A DNA stretch of 64,000 nucleotides, from NCBI GenBank assembly GCA_932526585.2, contig OW052248.1, forward strand, positions 50,161,287-50,225,286. The letters run 5' to 3'. The notes under the pieces were generated by a model. That model saw nothing but the letters and a program-made list of their open reading frames with translations, was not told the DNA's origin and did no database searches. Made by a program: the position numbers and the translations under genes. This document shows, piece by piece, positions 32,305-44,160 of this stretch (position 1 is its first letter; every line of letters begins with the position of its first letter). This stretch comes from Philonthus cognatus (taxonomy: Eukaryota; Arthropoda; Insecta; Coleoptera; Staphylinidae).

Positions 32305-33495
32305 ACAACACGCAATAAAACTTGTTAACCCACCCAAAGATCTTCCCTTAATCTGGGGTTTTTCCCTTTAATCCACTGTAGGTATAAAGAAACCGCGCAA
32401 CAGTTGTAAGAATTAGTTGTTATTGAAAATGAGTGCTTAGCACTTGAAATATATATCTAACCATTAGAAAATAAAGTGTGAAGAAAGGATACAACAGTGT
32501 TAATTATTTATTGTTATATGATATTTATATGCGCAAAATATATAGCTGTATTCTTGAATACAGCTATTATCTGCAATAATAGAGAATTTTTAAGTAAAAA
32601 CAGAGTAACACATTGAATTAATATATCTATAATATTAAAAAATGTTTAAGTAAATGTGTAGAAAATCGATAGAACTATCGAATTCAAGAATATCTGAATA
32701 TCAAAATACATTTTACCTGGACGTTGAAAATAGGAGTACAAAATAATATCAGCGATGAAATTCGGCTCATGCATTTAAATCGCTTATTTCTGACGGTAAT
32801 GGATGTTGTTCGAACAAAATGATTGTGCGGCGAAATTGATTTCGGGCGACTGATTGGAAATTGATGTTTACAATTTTTTTTTTTTTCATATTTTATATAT
32901 AATGTAGTATATACTTTAAATACTTATAATTAAAAAACATAATTAGAAAATATATTGATTTCGTCAACTTACTATTAAAATTTTATATAAAATTCATACA
33001 GAGATTTATAATGTTTAAAACAGCTTCAACTTAACTTAAGAAATTAACTATTAGCTTCTGATAGATATTTAAAATTAAATATGTTCGAATATACCAGGTT
33101 TAATTTAATTTGAGACTGGTTAATATCTGGAGAATTGCGCATTATATCAAATAAAACTCTTATGTTGTCGGGGCGTAAATTAAAGTGTTATTATAATATC
33201 TACCACCAGCCTCCTAAGAGGTTGGATGAGATATATATGAACTGTGGTGAGAGTCAACTTTAAAATTTCAAATGAAAAAATAGAAGACACCATGGGCGCC
33301 CGTACATATGGGCAAGGGGGCACTTGCCTCCTTCTGGAATTCTGATTTCTCAATTAATAATTATAGTACGCTGAAAATTAACGGAATATATTTATTTATG
33401 TTATGATTTGGGGCAAAAGTTCCGGTACGAATTCTTTTAATAATAACCTTTTTATCGACAAGTAACACACAACAACAAAATACATCAAAATAAAT
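32305..33495. other. Penelope 3' region, then A+T-rich spacer
   Basis: To about 32500 the sequence probably still belongs to the element (GAGTGCTTAGCACTTGAAATA). Beyond that nothing is supported. GGGCAAGGGGGCACTTGCC near 33313 looks like a transposon-type inverted motif but no partner was found. Confidence 0.45.
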
Positions 33496-33572
33496 CGCGA
33501 CCAAACCAAATTTTAAGGCTTTTCTAAACTCGAAATTTTACTTCATGCTCAATCTAGGAGTGGAAAAACTCG
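33496..33572 (-). repeat. FB right half (S end)
   Basis: CGCGACCAAACC...GGCTTTTCTAAACTC...CTCAATCTAGGAGTGGAAAAACTCG; the left half is missing. Confidence 0.75.
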
Positions 33573-33780
33573 TTTTAAGCTTCAAATTGAACTCTTTTAA
33601 AAATCACGAATTACTTGAAAATTTAAAGTATACATATTTCAATATATTTTAAAAACGAATATTTAGATATTCCTTTGTAATAATCTGATTTTCTAAAATT
33701 GACATTAGATTTTTATGTTCGGAAGATCTTAATCATTTTATATTGAATTTATCAATTTTACCGAGTTGTCAATGAATATG

Positions 33781-33859
33781 TCGCACAGCGTCCAAATCCA
33801 AATTTTGGCTTTTCTCAACTCGAAATTTTACTTCATGCGCCACGTGCATTAAAACACTG
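33781..33859 (+). repeat. FB right half (J end)
   Basis: GCGTCCAAATCC...CTTCATGCGCCACGTGCATTAAAACACT. A type 3 core remnant. Confidence 0.75.
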
Positions 33860-34748
33860 ATTCATTTTTGAGTTTAAGATATTTCATACATCTTATTATT
33901 ACAGATTATCACTTTTCGACATATTTCAAAATATCAAATTTCGATATTTCTTGACATTTCATCACTTTTGACATTGTTTCAACATTTTCTTTAAACATTT
34001 CAGCGTTTTTCGGCAATTTTCGATTTATTTAAAATTCAAGCAAATTTCAACATTTTTACTTTAACATTCCATCACTTTTCCATGATTTGCGCACCACTGA
34101 CAAAACCTAAAATTCTAGATAAAGGCAATAAACTTTATAATTATAATAAAAACAAATTACATACTTAGATTATGCCATACGAAACAGTGAATCTTGGAAA
34201 CGTCAAATATATTTAATTATATGTCATTGGGTAGTGTCATAGTGCTGAATTTAATTATGACGCAAGCTTCTAAAACAAGAGCTTACTGGGATGTCGACAG
34301 TTTATAGACTAGATGTCTCTATTGAAAATACTAAATAAAAGCGTTATTATTAAATTTATATCTTAATAACAAGATGTCTTACCCATTTTCATAATTTTGT
34401 ATGTTGTTGACATTTTTTGTATAAAATCATGTGACCTAATTTCACTGCATAACATATACCTACGGTGATTTTTATATATTTCTTACATATATGTCTAAAA
34501 TTTAATAGCAAAAAATGTCTTTATAGTTCAAAATTCAATCATACATAATACTATAATTAGTAAATAAATAAGCATGCTCCAATAAAAATTACAATAAAAT
34601 TGATTTTAGGTAAATCATTTATTGCTCATGAAGTCAACTATAAAAGCAACATGTTGAACTTCAGTGCAAGTATATAATGTCTAATAATGTTTCTGAAATT
34701 GAATTACGCTCCCCCTCGATAATATATTGATTCGAGATGACAGCCACA
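33860..34748. other. A+T-rich spacer
   Basis: Loose repetition of 'CATTTT-GACATTTC' at 33930-34080. No gene. Confidence 0.5.
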
Positions 34749-35850
34749 ACGAGGAAGGACAGAAATTGTTATTCTGACCATGTATCAGCTATTTATTTCA
34801 AAAGGCAGAACACTTTGCTCCACTTATTCTCAGAAATGCATCTTGTATTTTATTGTAAATTCTAAAACTACTTTTATATTCCGCTAGACATAAAGTGTCA
34901 TATTTATATAATTGTTTAAAATTACAGTCTTTCTTTCAATTTCAATTTCAATTTATTGATGTTATAACAAAAGTTTTACACAAGTCAAGTTACAATAGAT
35001 AAATAATAAATTGATGTACAAAAAAAGTGTATAAGATACAGAAGATACATTAACATGTAGTCGAACAAACATAAAAGGTACATACAGATTAAAATAGACA
35101 ATATGCAAGAGTATAGGTCCAAAAATAAAGTGTTAGATGTCATTATCAAAAAACTCATCTGTGCTGAAATAAGCATGCTCGAGAAGGAATTCTTCTAGCA
35201 CTTCTCGGAATCTATTGAGCGGAAGATTTCGTGTGCTATGACTAAGGTGATTAAAGAACTTAATGCCGTGATATCTTGTTGTAATCTCGATTGTGGCAAA
35301 TTCAAGTCAGATTTTCCTCTGGTCTCATATGAGTAATTACGTACTGGCATAGCTGCAATATTACGTTTAACGTGTATCAAACATTCAAGGATGTAGATAC
35401 ATGGTAGGGTTAGTATTTGCAATTGCTTAAAATAAATTCTACATTCTTCTTGATACTTAGCACTAGCAACTATTCTTACTGCTCGTCTTTGGAATTTGAA
35501 GATCCGATGCCTACAAGATGCATGGCCCCAAACAAGGATGCCATATATTAAGTGACAGTGGAAAGTTTCATAGTATGCTGTTCTCAGAACGGTGCGGGAT
35601 ACTTTATTTGATAATACTCTTAAACCAAATACCGACTTATTTAATTTTCCACTTAAGTAATCGCCATGAGCAAACCATGTTAATTTAATTTCTTGTAATA
35701 TATTGAGGTAATTAGAGTGAACAGTTAACAATAAAAATCTACTGTGGCCATCACAGGTATCGACCACAAATTGAAATAATATAGGATTATTAAATTAATT
35801 ATTCCAATTACTTATTGAAGTTAATTTGTAAAATAAAATATCTGCTAGTG
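34749..35850. repeat. 1.1-kb tandem duplication, full copy
   Basis: Begins ACGAGGAAGGACAGAAATTG and contains the RT fragment below. The next copy starts at 35851 with the same words. Confidence 0.8.
35133..35767 (-). pseudogene. C-terminal fragment of a non-LTR reverse transcriptase
   Basis: About 190 codons matching the thumb and C-terminal region of insect non-LTR RTs: LSNKVSRTVLRTAYYETFHCHLIYGILVWG, then FKFQRRAVRIV and LQILTLPCIYILECLIHV. Near the end the frame shifts. The expected tail (HGIKFFNHLS, RFREVLEEFLLEHAYFS, DEFFDNDI) lies in another frame and stops at 35133. The catalytic part is missing, so it is a 5'-truncated dead copy. The 3' end carries a short TTTCAA repeat (34935-34955 on the plus strand), as CR1-like and related clades often have. 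Exact clade not determined. Confidence 0.8.
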
Positions 35851-36190
35851 ACGAGGAAGGACAGAAATTGTTATTTTAACCATGTATCAGCTATTTATTT
35901 CAAAAGGCAGAACACTTTGCTCCACTTATTCTCAGAAATGCATCTTGTATTTTATTGTAAATTCTAAAACTACTTTTATAATTTCTTATTCCGCTAGACA
36001 TAAAGTGTCATATTTATATACTTGTTTAAAATTGCAGTCTTTCTTGTAATATATTGAGGTAATTAGAGTGAATAGTTAACAATAAAAATCTGCTGTGGCC
36101 AACACAGGTATCGACCGCAAATTGAAATAATATAGGATTATTAAATTAATTATTCTAATTACTTATTGAAGTTAATTTGTAAAATAAAAT
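35851..36190. repeat. Second, internally deleted copy of the 1.1-kb duplication
   Basis: Matches 34749-34930, then jumps at CAGTCTTTCTTGTAATATATTG to the sequence at 35697 and runs to the end of the unit. Most of the RT fragment is lost between short TTTCTT repeats. Confidence 0.8.
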
Positions 36191-36458
36191 ATCTGCTAGT
36201 GTTGGTAAAATGATTTTCGTTTCAACTTTGAACTTTAAAAAATAATAAGAAATTTGTTGGCACCATTAAAAAAATATTTTTTTTAACGAAAAATCGAAAG
36301 GGATAGGCCTTATTTTTTTAATCATCTGCTAGTGTTGGTAAAATGATTTTCGTTTCAACTTTGAACTTTAAAAAAAAATAAGAATTTTGTTGGTACCATT
36401 AAAAAAATATTTTTTTTAACGAAAAATCGAAAGGGATAGGCCTTATTTTTTTAATCAT
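36191..36458 (+). repeat. 133-bp tandem duplication
   Basis: ATCTGCTAGTGTTGGTAAAA at 36191 and 36324, each followed by the same sequence to GGCCTTATTTTTTTAATC. Confidence 0.85.
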
Positions 36459-36639
36459 AATACCATAAATTTATTTGAAGTTGTCGATTGTTTCTCACTG
36501 ATCACATGGCAATCCAAATCAAATATTAAAATTAAATAAAACTATAATCACCTCATTTGTTTCACCTATGTAATTATTTATTTAACAATAAGTTTCAGCT
36601 TCTACCCATTTTCAAGGAATGCACAGAACTTATTAAAAA

Positions 36640-37178
36640 GTGCACTAATTTTTTTATTTCAGCGTCTTAACTCTAATTAAAATTCTACATAATAAAATAG
36701 ATTCTCCTTACATGCTTTCTAAAGTCAATCTCCACATTCCAACCCATAGTTCTCGTTCTCATACACCTTTTTATAACACACCTTCTAGATCAGTTGTAAC
36801 ATCAAAAGCTCCTTTACATTACATGGTTGAAAATGCAAATAGAATTTTAACAAACACGACCTGTGATATATTCTCTGATTACGATTGTACAGTAAAATAT
36901 ATCCGTTACTTTGAGCTGTAAATGTTTTACGTGAATTTTCGTCAACTTAGGAATACTCTTTTATCTTTTATTGTAAAAAACTTGTAAGCATAATTATGTT
37001 AATATGTTTCTTTAAAGTCAAATATTCACCTGTATATGCATTTGTTTTCTATTTCTTTACTTATTTGAAACTATTTAATGCTGTAATTCTTTAAACGTTT
37101 TATACACATATATTGTATTTAATTTTGTCCTGTAATTGGTTATCTGTTGGGCAAATAAAGTTATTATTATTATTATTG
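36640..37178 (+). pseudogene. 3' end of another non-LTR retrotransposon
   Basis: A short open piece (DSPYMLSKVNLHIPTHSSR, PFYNTPSRSVV, NANRILTNTTCDIF) resembles the extreme C-terminus of insect non-LTR RTs, ending at 36921. A ~230-bp 3' UTR follows with AATAAA and a TTA-repeat tail (37158-37178). No catalytic residues remain. Confidence 0.6.
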
Positions 37179-37596
37179 TAAATCAATACCACAAATAGTG
37201 CGATTTTTCAACAACACTTCGACTTGTTATTTCCCCAAATGTTGTGCCAAAATAAGAGGAAAAAACAAAGGAATAAAATTAGAATAGAATTTGAGTCAAA
37301 GCTCAAAAAATAGCCTAGATATTTGAAAAATCTTTGCATTTAACATTTTTTACATTAATAAATTTATAAGTTCAATAAAATTCGTAAGAATTATTCAAAA
37401 ACTTGCATAATACCAATAATACCATAATTGATAGATTATCGTAAATATTAAATTTTTTAAAACTATAACAATATTTAAAATGGAATAAATAATACGAATT
37501 CGTGGAAATTAGTGAAATTATTAAAAAAATCATGAATTTTCAATAAAATCAATAAAACAGAATATATGTTTTATTTTGTCGATATACTATTCTATC
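37179..37596. other. A+T-rich spacer
   Basis: Nothing recognised. Confidence 0.5.
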
Positions 37597-37769
37597 GAGT
37601 GTCTTCCACTTCTCATTAAGCATGAAGTAAAATTTCTAGTTTAGAAAAGCCTGAAAATTTGGATTTGCTTGGGCGCGCGAGCTAAGCGAGCGAGTCGCGC
37701 CCCGGAATATCCAAATTTTCAGGCTTTTCTAAACTCGAAATTTTACTTCATGCACCAGGCGTATAAAAC
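37597..37769 (+). repeat. FB palindrome, forward, core type 2
   Basis: Tip GGGCGCGCGAGCTAAGCGAGCGAGTCGCGCCC; J end CACCAGGCGTATAAAACG. Confidence 0.85.
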
Positions 37770-37881
37770 GATAATTTCGCATGAATTTCAAAATATACTT
37801 AACCACCTATCGATAAATGACTCACGGCCCACAGTTTAAGAAACGAGAATGTAAATTATCGATGTAATAATAATTATACTA

Positions 37882-39125
37882 CACTCGACCGCAAAAAAAA
37901 AACGCGCCACTTGAAAATTCGCGTTTTTTCGTGAATATTCAAACAGCCATAACTTCGGTCGATGTGGATGAAATTTGATGAATTTTTGAGTTTTTGGAAC
38001 GCTAAAGTTTTCTCTTTAAGGACATATAAGTGGATATAACGAAATTTAAGCATTTCTGCATTTAAAAGTCCTACCAACAAAAAATTGTTCAGAATGTTAA
38101 AAATGATAAAAGTTGAGAAGTTATACTGTGCCCAAAAATAAATCGTAGCTCTACTTCAAAAAAAGCGCAACAAAATTCCATCATTTTCCTTTGAAATAAG
38201 CGAAAAATCATGTCGATCCAATGATTTGCCTCGAAGTTATGGCAGTTTTTTTCAAAAGTGTATTTTTGGGCATAACTTTGGCGGACAGGCATAACTCTGC
38301 TCGCAAACCTGTGACATTATGCGATTTAAAAAGGTTGAAGTTTTCTCTTTGGGGCATGTTAGTCAGATCTTTAAACATGCACATTTTACCCCCTCTCACC
38401 CCCTAAAGGCGATGAAACGTTTTTCACTTTAAAACTTTTAACTTTGTTAACTTGTACAATGCGCAAGCAAAATTGTGGCTTCAAGCAAGGGACATCCAGA
38501 ATAAATTCAGTCCTTCTCCTTTAATATGCGCAAAAATTCAGATCGATAAATTGATTTGGAGTAAAGCTATGACAATATGAGAAAAATTGATTTTTTCCCC
38601 AAACTCAATGAGCAGAAGTTAATTTTGGCCTGAAATAAGGCAAAAGCCTTACATAAACTTGCATTTCACCTCTACTGAAAAAACCTACTGCCAAAAAAAT
38701 GTTTTGGCTGGGTGACAATTTTTTGCATTTTCATTGCAAAGTGAAATTTGACGCTAAGTTAAAAACTGCCATAACTTCGAGCCAAATCATTGGATCGACA
38801 TGATTTTTCGCTTATTTCAAAGGAAAATGATGAAATTTTGTTGAGCTTTTTTTGAAGTGGAGCTACGATTTTTTTTTGGGCACAGTATAACTTCTCAACT
38901 TTTATCATTTCTAACATTCTGAACATTTTTTTGTTGGTAGGACTTTTAAATGCAGAAGTGCTTAAATTTCGTTATATCCACTTATGTGTCCTTAAAGAGA
39001 AAACTTTAGCGTTCCAAAAACTCAAAAATTTATCAAATTTCATTCACATCGACCGAAGTTATGGCTGTTTGAATATTCACGAAAAAACGAATTTTTAAGT
39101 GACGCGTTATTTTTGCGGTCGAGTG
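37882..39125. mobile_element. Non-autonomous TIR element, 1,244 bp, ~370-bp TIRs
   Basis: Ends CACTCGACCGCAAAAA / TTTTTGCGGTCGAGTG are flanked by TA (37880-37881 and 39126-39127). The arms 37882-38250 and 38760-39125 are ~90% complementary. The middle is non-coding and repeats the arm phrase ATAACTT-G-G. Long TIRs and TA suggest mobilisation by a Tc1/mariner-type transposase. Confidence 0.85.
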
Positions 39126-39216
39126 TACAATCGATTGGATCAGGATATTTCCATACTCGACTAATTCGGTTATTGTATTTTGAATATTCCTATCGTTAAT
39201 TAAAATATATTTGAAT

Positions 39217-39605
39217 AATAATAATAATAATATTTATTTATTACCCAACAGGAAAAATCCTAATTACAAGGCAATATGTACAATAATATAGTAGAATAAT
39301 ATGATACTTAACAAATAATAATAAACAAAATAAATGATATGCCTAAACAATAAAATGTTAACTTTTATGTTACATATTAAATTAACAATTAAACACAGAG
39401 CAAAATTGATTCTAATGAGTCATGAAATATGTCACAAGTGACAGGCAAACTATTGAATATATTACAGCTAATGTGTACGGGTGATTTTGATCCAAAGTTA
39501 TTTCGAAATGAGGTAATGCTAAATGTAGGTTTTTGCCTACTGTTAAAAGTTGGAATATGCAGTCCCACAGTTTAATATTCTTGAACCTTGTGGTCCCTGC
39601 CATTA
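39217..39605 (-). pseudogene. Probable 3' end of a non-LTR element (minus strand)
   Basis: An AAT-repeat tail at 39217-39240 and GTTGGGTAATAAATA on the minus strand resemble the tail at 37140-37178. The upstream frame is too short to classify. It may be 3' UTR only. Confidence 0.4.
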
Positions 39606-39618
39606 ACAAAAATATTGC

Positions 39619-39656
39619 AGTGGTCCCTGATCAAAAAAAAGGTTAAGCACCACTGT
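39619..39656 (-). mobile_element. hAT-like terminal sequence
   Basis: On the minus strand CAGTGGTGCTTAACC...GATCAGGGACCACTG resembles the ends of hAT elements. It is repeated at 40757-40794 through the tandem duplication. No transposase or second end seen. Confidence 0.4.
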
Positions 39657-40164
39657 TCCAAAGTATCATAATGAGCCGCCCTGTTGCCATTTGAAAAAAA
39701 AATTGAGAATAAAAAAATGATTGACCTATAATTTAAATGCATATGTTAAGCAAATTAAGAAACAAAAGTTTATAATTTTTGTTTTCTATACATCTGAGAT
39801 ACGAAACGAAACATATTAAGGCGGTTACAGCTCCCTTAATGCAATATTATTTTTGGAGAAACAAATATGACACTTGTAATTTAAAAAAAGTAATTTGTAT
39901 GCAAAATAACATACAGTATGCGACAACAAAAAATAATACCTAGGGTGTTCTATGTAAAATGTCAAAACTGATGTCAATTCCAGTGAAACCGGAAGTGCTA
40001 ATAAAGTTTCAGATCTACTACTGAACTTCAATTTGTTTTTAGTATAAACCTACCAAATTTCAAATTTATACCACAAATAATAAAAAACTAAGTTGAGTGA
40101 TCCTGTATTGTGTTACACCCGGTATATAACTGTATTGTTTCGAGTTTACGTGAAGTGAGTGATT

Positions 40165-40332
40165 ACAAATAGAAAGACTGTTGTTCCTTACTTCACTTTT
40201 TATTTTTATGTTAGATGTACATTTCGAAACACAAGGTGCTCATTATCAATAACAAACTGTTATTGTGTCTCGAAATGTACATCTAACATAAAAATAAAAA
40301 GTGAAGTAAGGAATAACAGTCTTTCTATTTGT
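40165..40332. mobile_element. Hairpin MITE (ACAAATAGAAAG family), copy 1
   Basis: A nearly perfect 168-bp hairpin, with arms through TTAGATGTACATTTCGAAAC and a central AACAAACTGTTATTG. The longer relative at 23954 keeps a non-palindromic interior, so this form arose by copying one arm. Confidence 0.85.
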
Positions 40333-40743
40333 CACCCGGTATATCGTTTAACGAAAATAATAAAATGCAAGAAAAGATTTAATTTTCCCTGAACGTCAAC
40401 TATTAAACTTGCACACGCCGCAGGTTTACTTTAAATTTCAGCAACAGGAAAAATAATCCCTTATTTCAAACTTTATTTATTTTTTAAATAAAGTTTGCTC
40501 TCGTAAACCAGCAACATATCCATTTCTTTTTTCCATCCCGACTAATCCCAACCGCTGTCCCCGGAAGATAATAATATTAATGAATTTTTCCGTTTCAGGA
40601 AATAAACTTAATTTCCCGCACTAATAATATAAAATATTTAATGAACATTTCTAACTGCGCAACTTTTCCGCACATTTTCATCAGTTGTACTTGATGAATA
40701 ATGGAGACAGCTTCTTCCAGATTATGAAAAATTAAATTAAAAT

Positions 40744-41881
40744 GCAAAAATATTGCAGTGGTCCCTGATCAAAAAAAAGGTTAAGCACCACTGTTCCAAA
40801 GTATTATAATGAGCCGCCCTGTTGCCATTTGAAAAAAAAATTGAGAATAAAAAAATGATTGACCTATAATTTAAATGCATATGTTAAGCAAATTAAGAAA
40901 CAAAAGTTTATAATTTTTGTTTTCTATACATCTGAGATACGAAACGAAACATATTAAGGCGGTTACAGCTCCCTTAATGCAATATTATTTTTGGAGAAAC
41001 AAATATGACACTTGTAATTTAAAAAAAGTAATTTGTATGCAAAATAACATACAGTATGCGACAACAAAAAATAATACCTAGGGTGTTCTATGTAAAATGT
41101 CAAAACTGATGTCAATTCCAGTGAAACCGGAAGTGCTAATAAAGTTTCAGATCTACTACTGAACTTCAATTTGTTTTTAGTATAAACCTACCAAATTTCA
41201 AATTTATACCACAAATAATAAAAAACTAAGTTGAGTGATCCTGTATTGTGTTACACCCGGTATATAACTGTATTGTTTCGAGTTTACGTGAAGTGAGTGA
41301 TTACAAATAGAAAGACTGTTGTTCCTTACTTCACTTTTTATTTTTATGTTAGATGTACATTTCGAAACACAAGGTGCTCATTATCAATAACAAACTGTTA
41401 TTGTGTCTCGAAATGTACATCTAACATAAAAATAAAAAGTGAAGTAAGGAATAACAGTCTTTCTATTTGTCACCCGGTATATCGTTTAACGAAAATAATA
41501 AAATGCAAGAAAAGATTTAATTTTCCCTGAACGTCAACTATTAAACTTGCACACGCCGCAGGTTTACTTTAAATTTCAGCAACAGGAAAAATAATCCCTT
41601 ATTTCAAACTTTATTTATTTTTTAAATAAAGTTTGCTCTCGTAAACCAGCAACATATCCATTTCTTTTTTCCATCCCGACTAATCCCAACCGCTGTCCCC
41701 GGAAGATAATAATATTAATGAATTTTTCCGTTTCAGGAAATAAACTTAATTTCCCGCACTAATAATATAAAATATTTAATGAACATTTCTAACTGCGCAA
41801 CTTTTCCGCACATTTTCATCAGTTGTACTTGATGAATAATGGAGACAGCTTCTTCCAGATTATGAAAAATTAAATTAAAAT
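40744..41881 (+). repeat. 1,138-bp tandem duplication, copy 2
   Basis: I found one difference from copy 1 (AAGTATCATA at 39661 against AAGTATTATA). Either very recent or an assembly artefact. Confidence 0.92.
41303..41470. mobile_element. Hairpin MITE, copy 2
   Basis: The copy of 40165-40332 carried by the tandem duplication. Confidence 0.85.
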
Positions 41882-42696
41882 GCCGTCGTTCAACGACAAA
41901 TCTGCGGAATAAATCTTCGGTTTAAAGGTAAAACACGTAAAGTGCGTGGTAAATCAATAGCACTTACTGATATTCGCTTTTCAAGCGATGAATTTATCGT
42001 GTATTTCGCACATAATCCGCGATGACAATTATCAAAACAAATAAGGCGGTTACGAGCGCTTTTCGAGAGGAAGGGAATTTAAATATAGATTGAATTTCTG
42101 AGTTATTGCTGTGGTTGATGGTTGATTATGTATAGCTAGTTTAATTTACGTTCACAGTTGGCGGGATTTTTTTTATTGATTTGCCCAAACTAAAGGGCTC
42201 TCCTGGAGAACGGATGCCAAGGAAATGGAATGAAGGGCGGATCTTCCAATAATACCCTCGTCTTGTGCCGTGTTGCTTTTTATCCAAGCGTTAATTATTT
42301 TTTCGTTAATTGCTAGAAAATACTTTTGTGTTCATTGTATAAGTTGTGTTCTAAGGATTGTTTAATGATAGGAGTAAGTTATGTTAAGTGATCCATTTCA
42401 AGGTAGAACAAAAGCTAGAAAAACAATAAAATAATTTTTTTAAAGTTTGTACTCGCATTATTACACAAATTATTAAAGTTTTTTTTTTTTTTTGACGCTT
42501 GAGTTATATTCTCAGGAAAAACGGACACATTTAAATGTATACTGAGTAAGTCATTACATAATTTAAAACTATAATATTTTTCTTTTTGCAAAGAGTGCCT
42601 TAGAAACAATAACGTCAATAAATTTTGACCGCAGTCAATCATTGTTAGCAATCAACATTTATTAATAACTGTCAATCTTTTCTAAAAATAATAATA
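41882..42696. other. Unique-looking spacer
   Basis: No gene or repeat recognised. Somewhat less A+T-rich at 42170-42260. Confidence 0.45.
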
Positions 42697-43087
42697 TTGA
42701 TTACTACACAAAACAATGTACAAAGCGAACGAAAAATCTCTTCGAACTTTGGTCGCAACAACTCCATTGATCGTATAATGAGGCTCGCTAATTTATATAA
42801 CAACTGTGAATGGTTTGATATATTTAACAGTCCTCTAAGGAGTTTTAGATTTGGTATCATGCAAAATATTTTAGGATAATAAATAAATTATTAGTTTTCC
42901 TTATGTTATTATTGTTTTTAGATTTTGTTATTTCTATATAGAATAATTGCTGTAATTATTACCACCATTTATTAAATTTTAGTTATAAATGTCAATACGT
43001 TTCATCAATTTTTATATATTATCGTTATTATTTTGTACATATTCTTTGTAAAAGGGGTTTCCCGTGAGAGAATAAATAAATAAATAA
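42697..43087 (+). pseudogene. Non-LTR retrotransposon 3' end
   Basis: IDRIMRLANLYNNCEWFDIFNSPLRSFR resembles the last residues of insect non-LTR RTs (a DIF-N-S-FR signature). Stop at 42879, then a ~190-bp 3' UTR ending GAGAATAAATAAATAAATAA at 43068-43087. No catalytic region. Confidence 0.55.
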
Positions 43088-43305
43088 AAATGGTGATGTA
43101 ATCAGCATAGCACTTTCCCCGTTAAAGATATAACTAAAATATCAACAGTATGGAAAATTCCTACTAATTAAATTTATTCTACTTTTATTATTATTATTTC
43201 AAAACTATTCACAAAAAAAGTAATTCTTGCATTTTCGCTACATCTCAATAAAAATTGATCACTATCACATCTCGGCGTTATATATATTTAACTTTACTGT
43301 AAATC

Positions 43306-43468
43306 AGTGGTTTATACGCGTGGCGCATGAAGTAAAATTTCGAGTTTAGAAAAGCCCCGTGAAAATTTGTCTCGGGTCGCTGCGCGACCCTCGACAAATT
43401 TTCTACGCGGGGCTTTTCTAAACTCGAAATTTTACTTCATGCTTAGTCTGGGAGTGGAAGACACTCGT
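43306..43468 (-). repeat. FB palindrome, reverse, core type 1
   Basis: Left GTCTCGGG, right CCCTCGAC; S end ends AGACACTCG. Confidence 0.9.
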
Positions 43469-43569
43469 TAGTTCAAAATACATCGCAACTGTTAAAATAA
43501 AAATCGTAACTGTCACAAAGAAAAACAACAACATAGCGATCTCATTATAGTTCAATTCAAACTCGTGTC

Positions 43570-43880
43570 AAGTTGGCACGATTAGTTAAATGTGGGCTTA
43601 CACCGACTTATGTCAACTGTCGTTATAGTTCAAATGTTATTACAGTCAACTGTTATTATAGTTCAACTGTTGGCTGGCACTGACTTATGTCAACTGTCAT
43701 TGTAGTCTAAATGTCGGCTGACGCCGATTTAGGTCTAGTTGACACGATGGACTAAATATCGGCTAGCGCCGACTTATATGAAGTGTCGTCATTATAGTTC
43801 AATTGTCGGCTACCGTCGACTTATGTCAATTGTTTTTGTTGTCCAAATATTGGCTGGCGCCGACTTGTATGTCAACTGTT
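43570..43880. repeat. GTCGGC hairpin satellite block
   Basis: Six or so monomers of ~45-55 bp. The diagnostic word is GTCGGC-TNNC-GCCGAC, a 6-bp stem with a 4-nt loop, followed by TTATGTCAACTGT-ATTATAGTTCAA. Loops seen include TAGC, TGAC and TACC. Matching blocks lie at 44530-44820, 45200-45490 and 48130-48420. Confidence 0.85.
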
Positions 43881-43887
43881 ACTTATT

Positions 43888-44027
43888 TAAGCATGAAGTA
43901 AAATTTCGAGTTTAGAAAAGCCCCGCGTAGAAAATTTGTCGAGGGTCGCGCAGCGACCTTCGACAAATTTTCACAGGGCTTTTCTAAACTCGAAATTTTA
44001 CTTCATGCGCCACGCGTATAAACCACT
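43888..44027 (+). repeat. FB palindrome, forward, S end missing
   Basis: Joined directly to satellite (ACTTATTTAAGCATGAAG). It is the mirror image of 44246-44386 and starts an inverted stretch (43888-44160) between tandem units. Confidence 0.85.
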
Positions 44028-44160
44028 GATTTACAGTAAAGTTAAAAATATATAACGCCGAGATGTGATAGTGATCAATTTTTATTGAGATGTAGCGAAA
44101 AATGCAAGAACTTGAGTTCTTGCATTTTTCGCTACATCTCAATAAAAATTCAAGAACTTG
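44028..44160. repeat. Inverted junction with nested TTCTTGCATTTTTCG copies
   Basis: The CGCTACATCTC box occurs once inverted and twice direct, joined through CAAGAACTTGAGTTCTTG. It looks like a foldback rearrangement of the unit boundary. Confidence 0.75.

Larger units (their letters stand above)
39606..40743 (+). repeat. 1,138-bp tandem duplication, copy 1
   Basis: From CAAAAATATTGCAGTGG to GAAAAATTAAATTAAAATG. It contains the hAT-like end and the hairpin MITE listed separately. Confidence 0.92.
43219..43887 (+). repeat. Composite ~670-bp tandem unit, copy 1
   Basis: Order in each unit: TTCTTGCATTTT-CGCTACATCTC box, a reverse FB palindrome, a GTTAGTTCAAAATACATCGC spacer, then the hairpin satellite. 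43085-43560 is also homologous to 9080-9880. Confidence 0.85.

Noticed and set aside
37874..38406. Short frames at 37.9-38.4 kb
   Set aside because: They lie in the long inverted repeats of a non-coding TIR element; the two arms give different, unrelated peptides.
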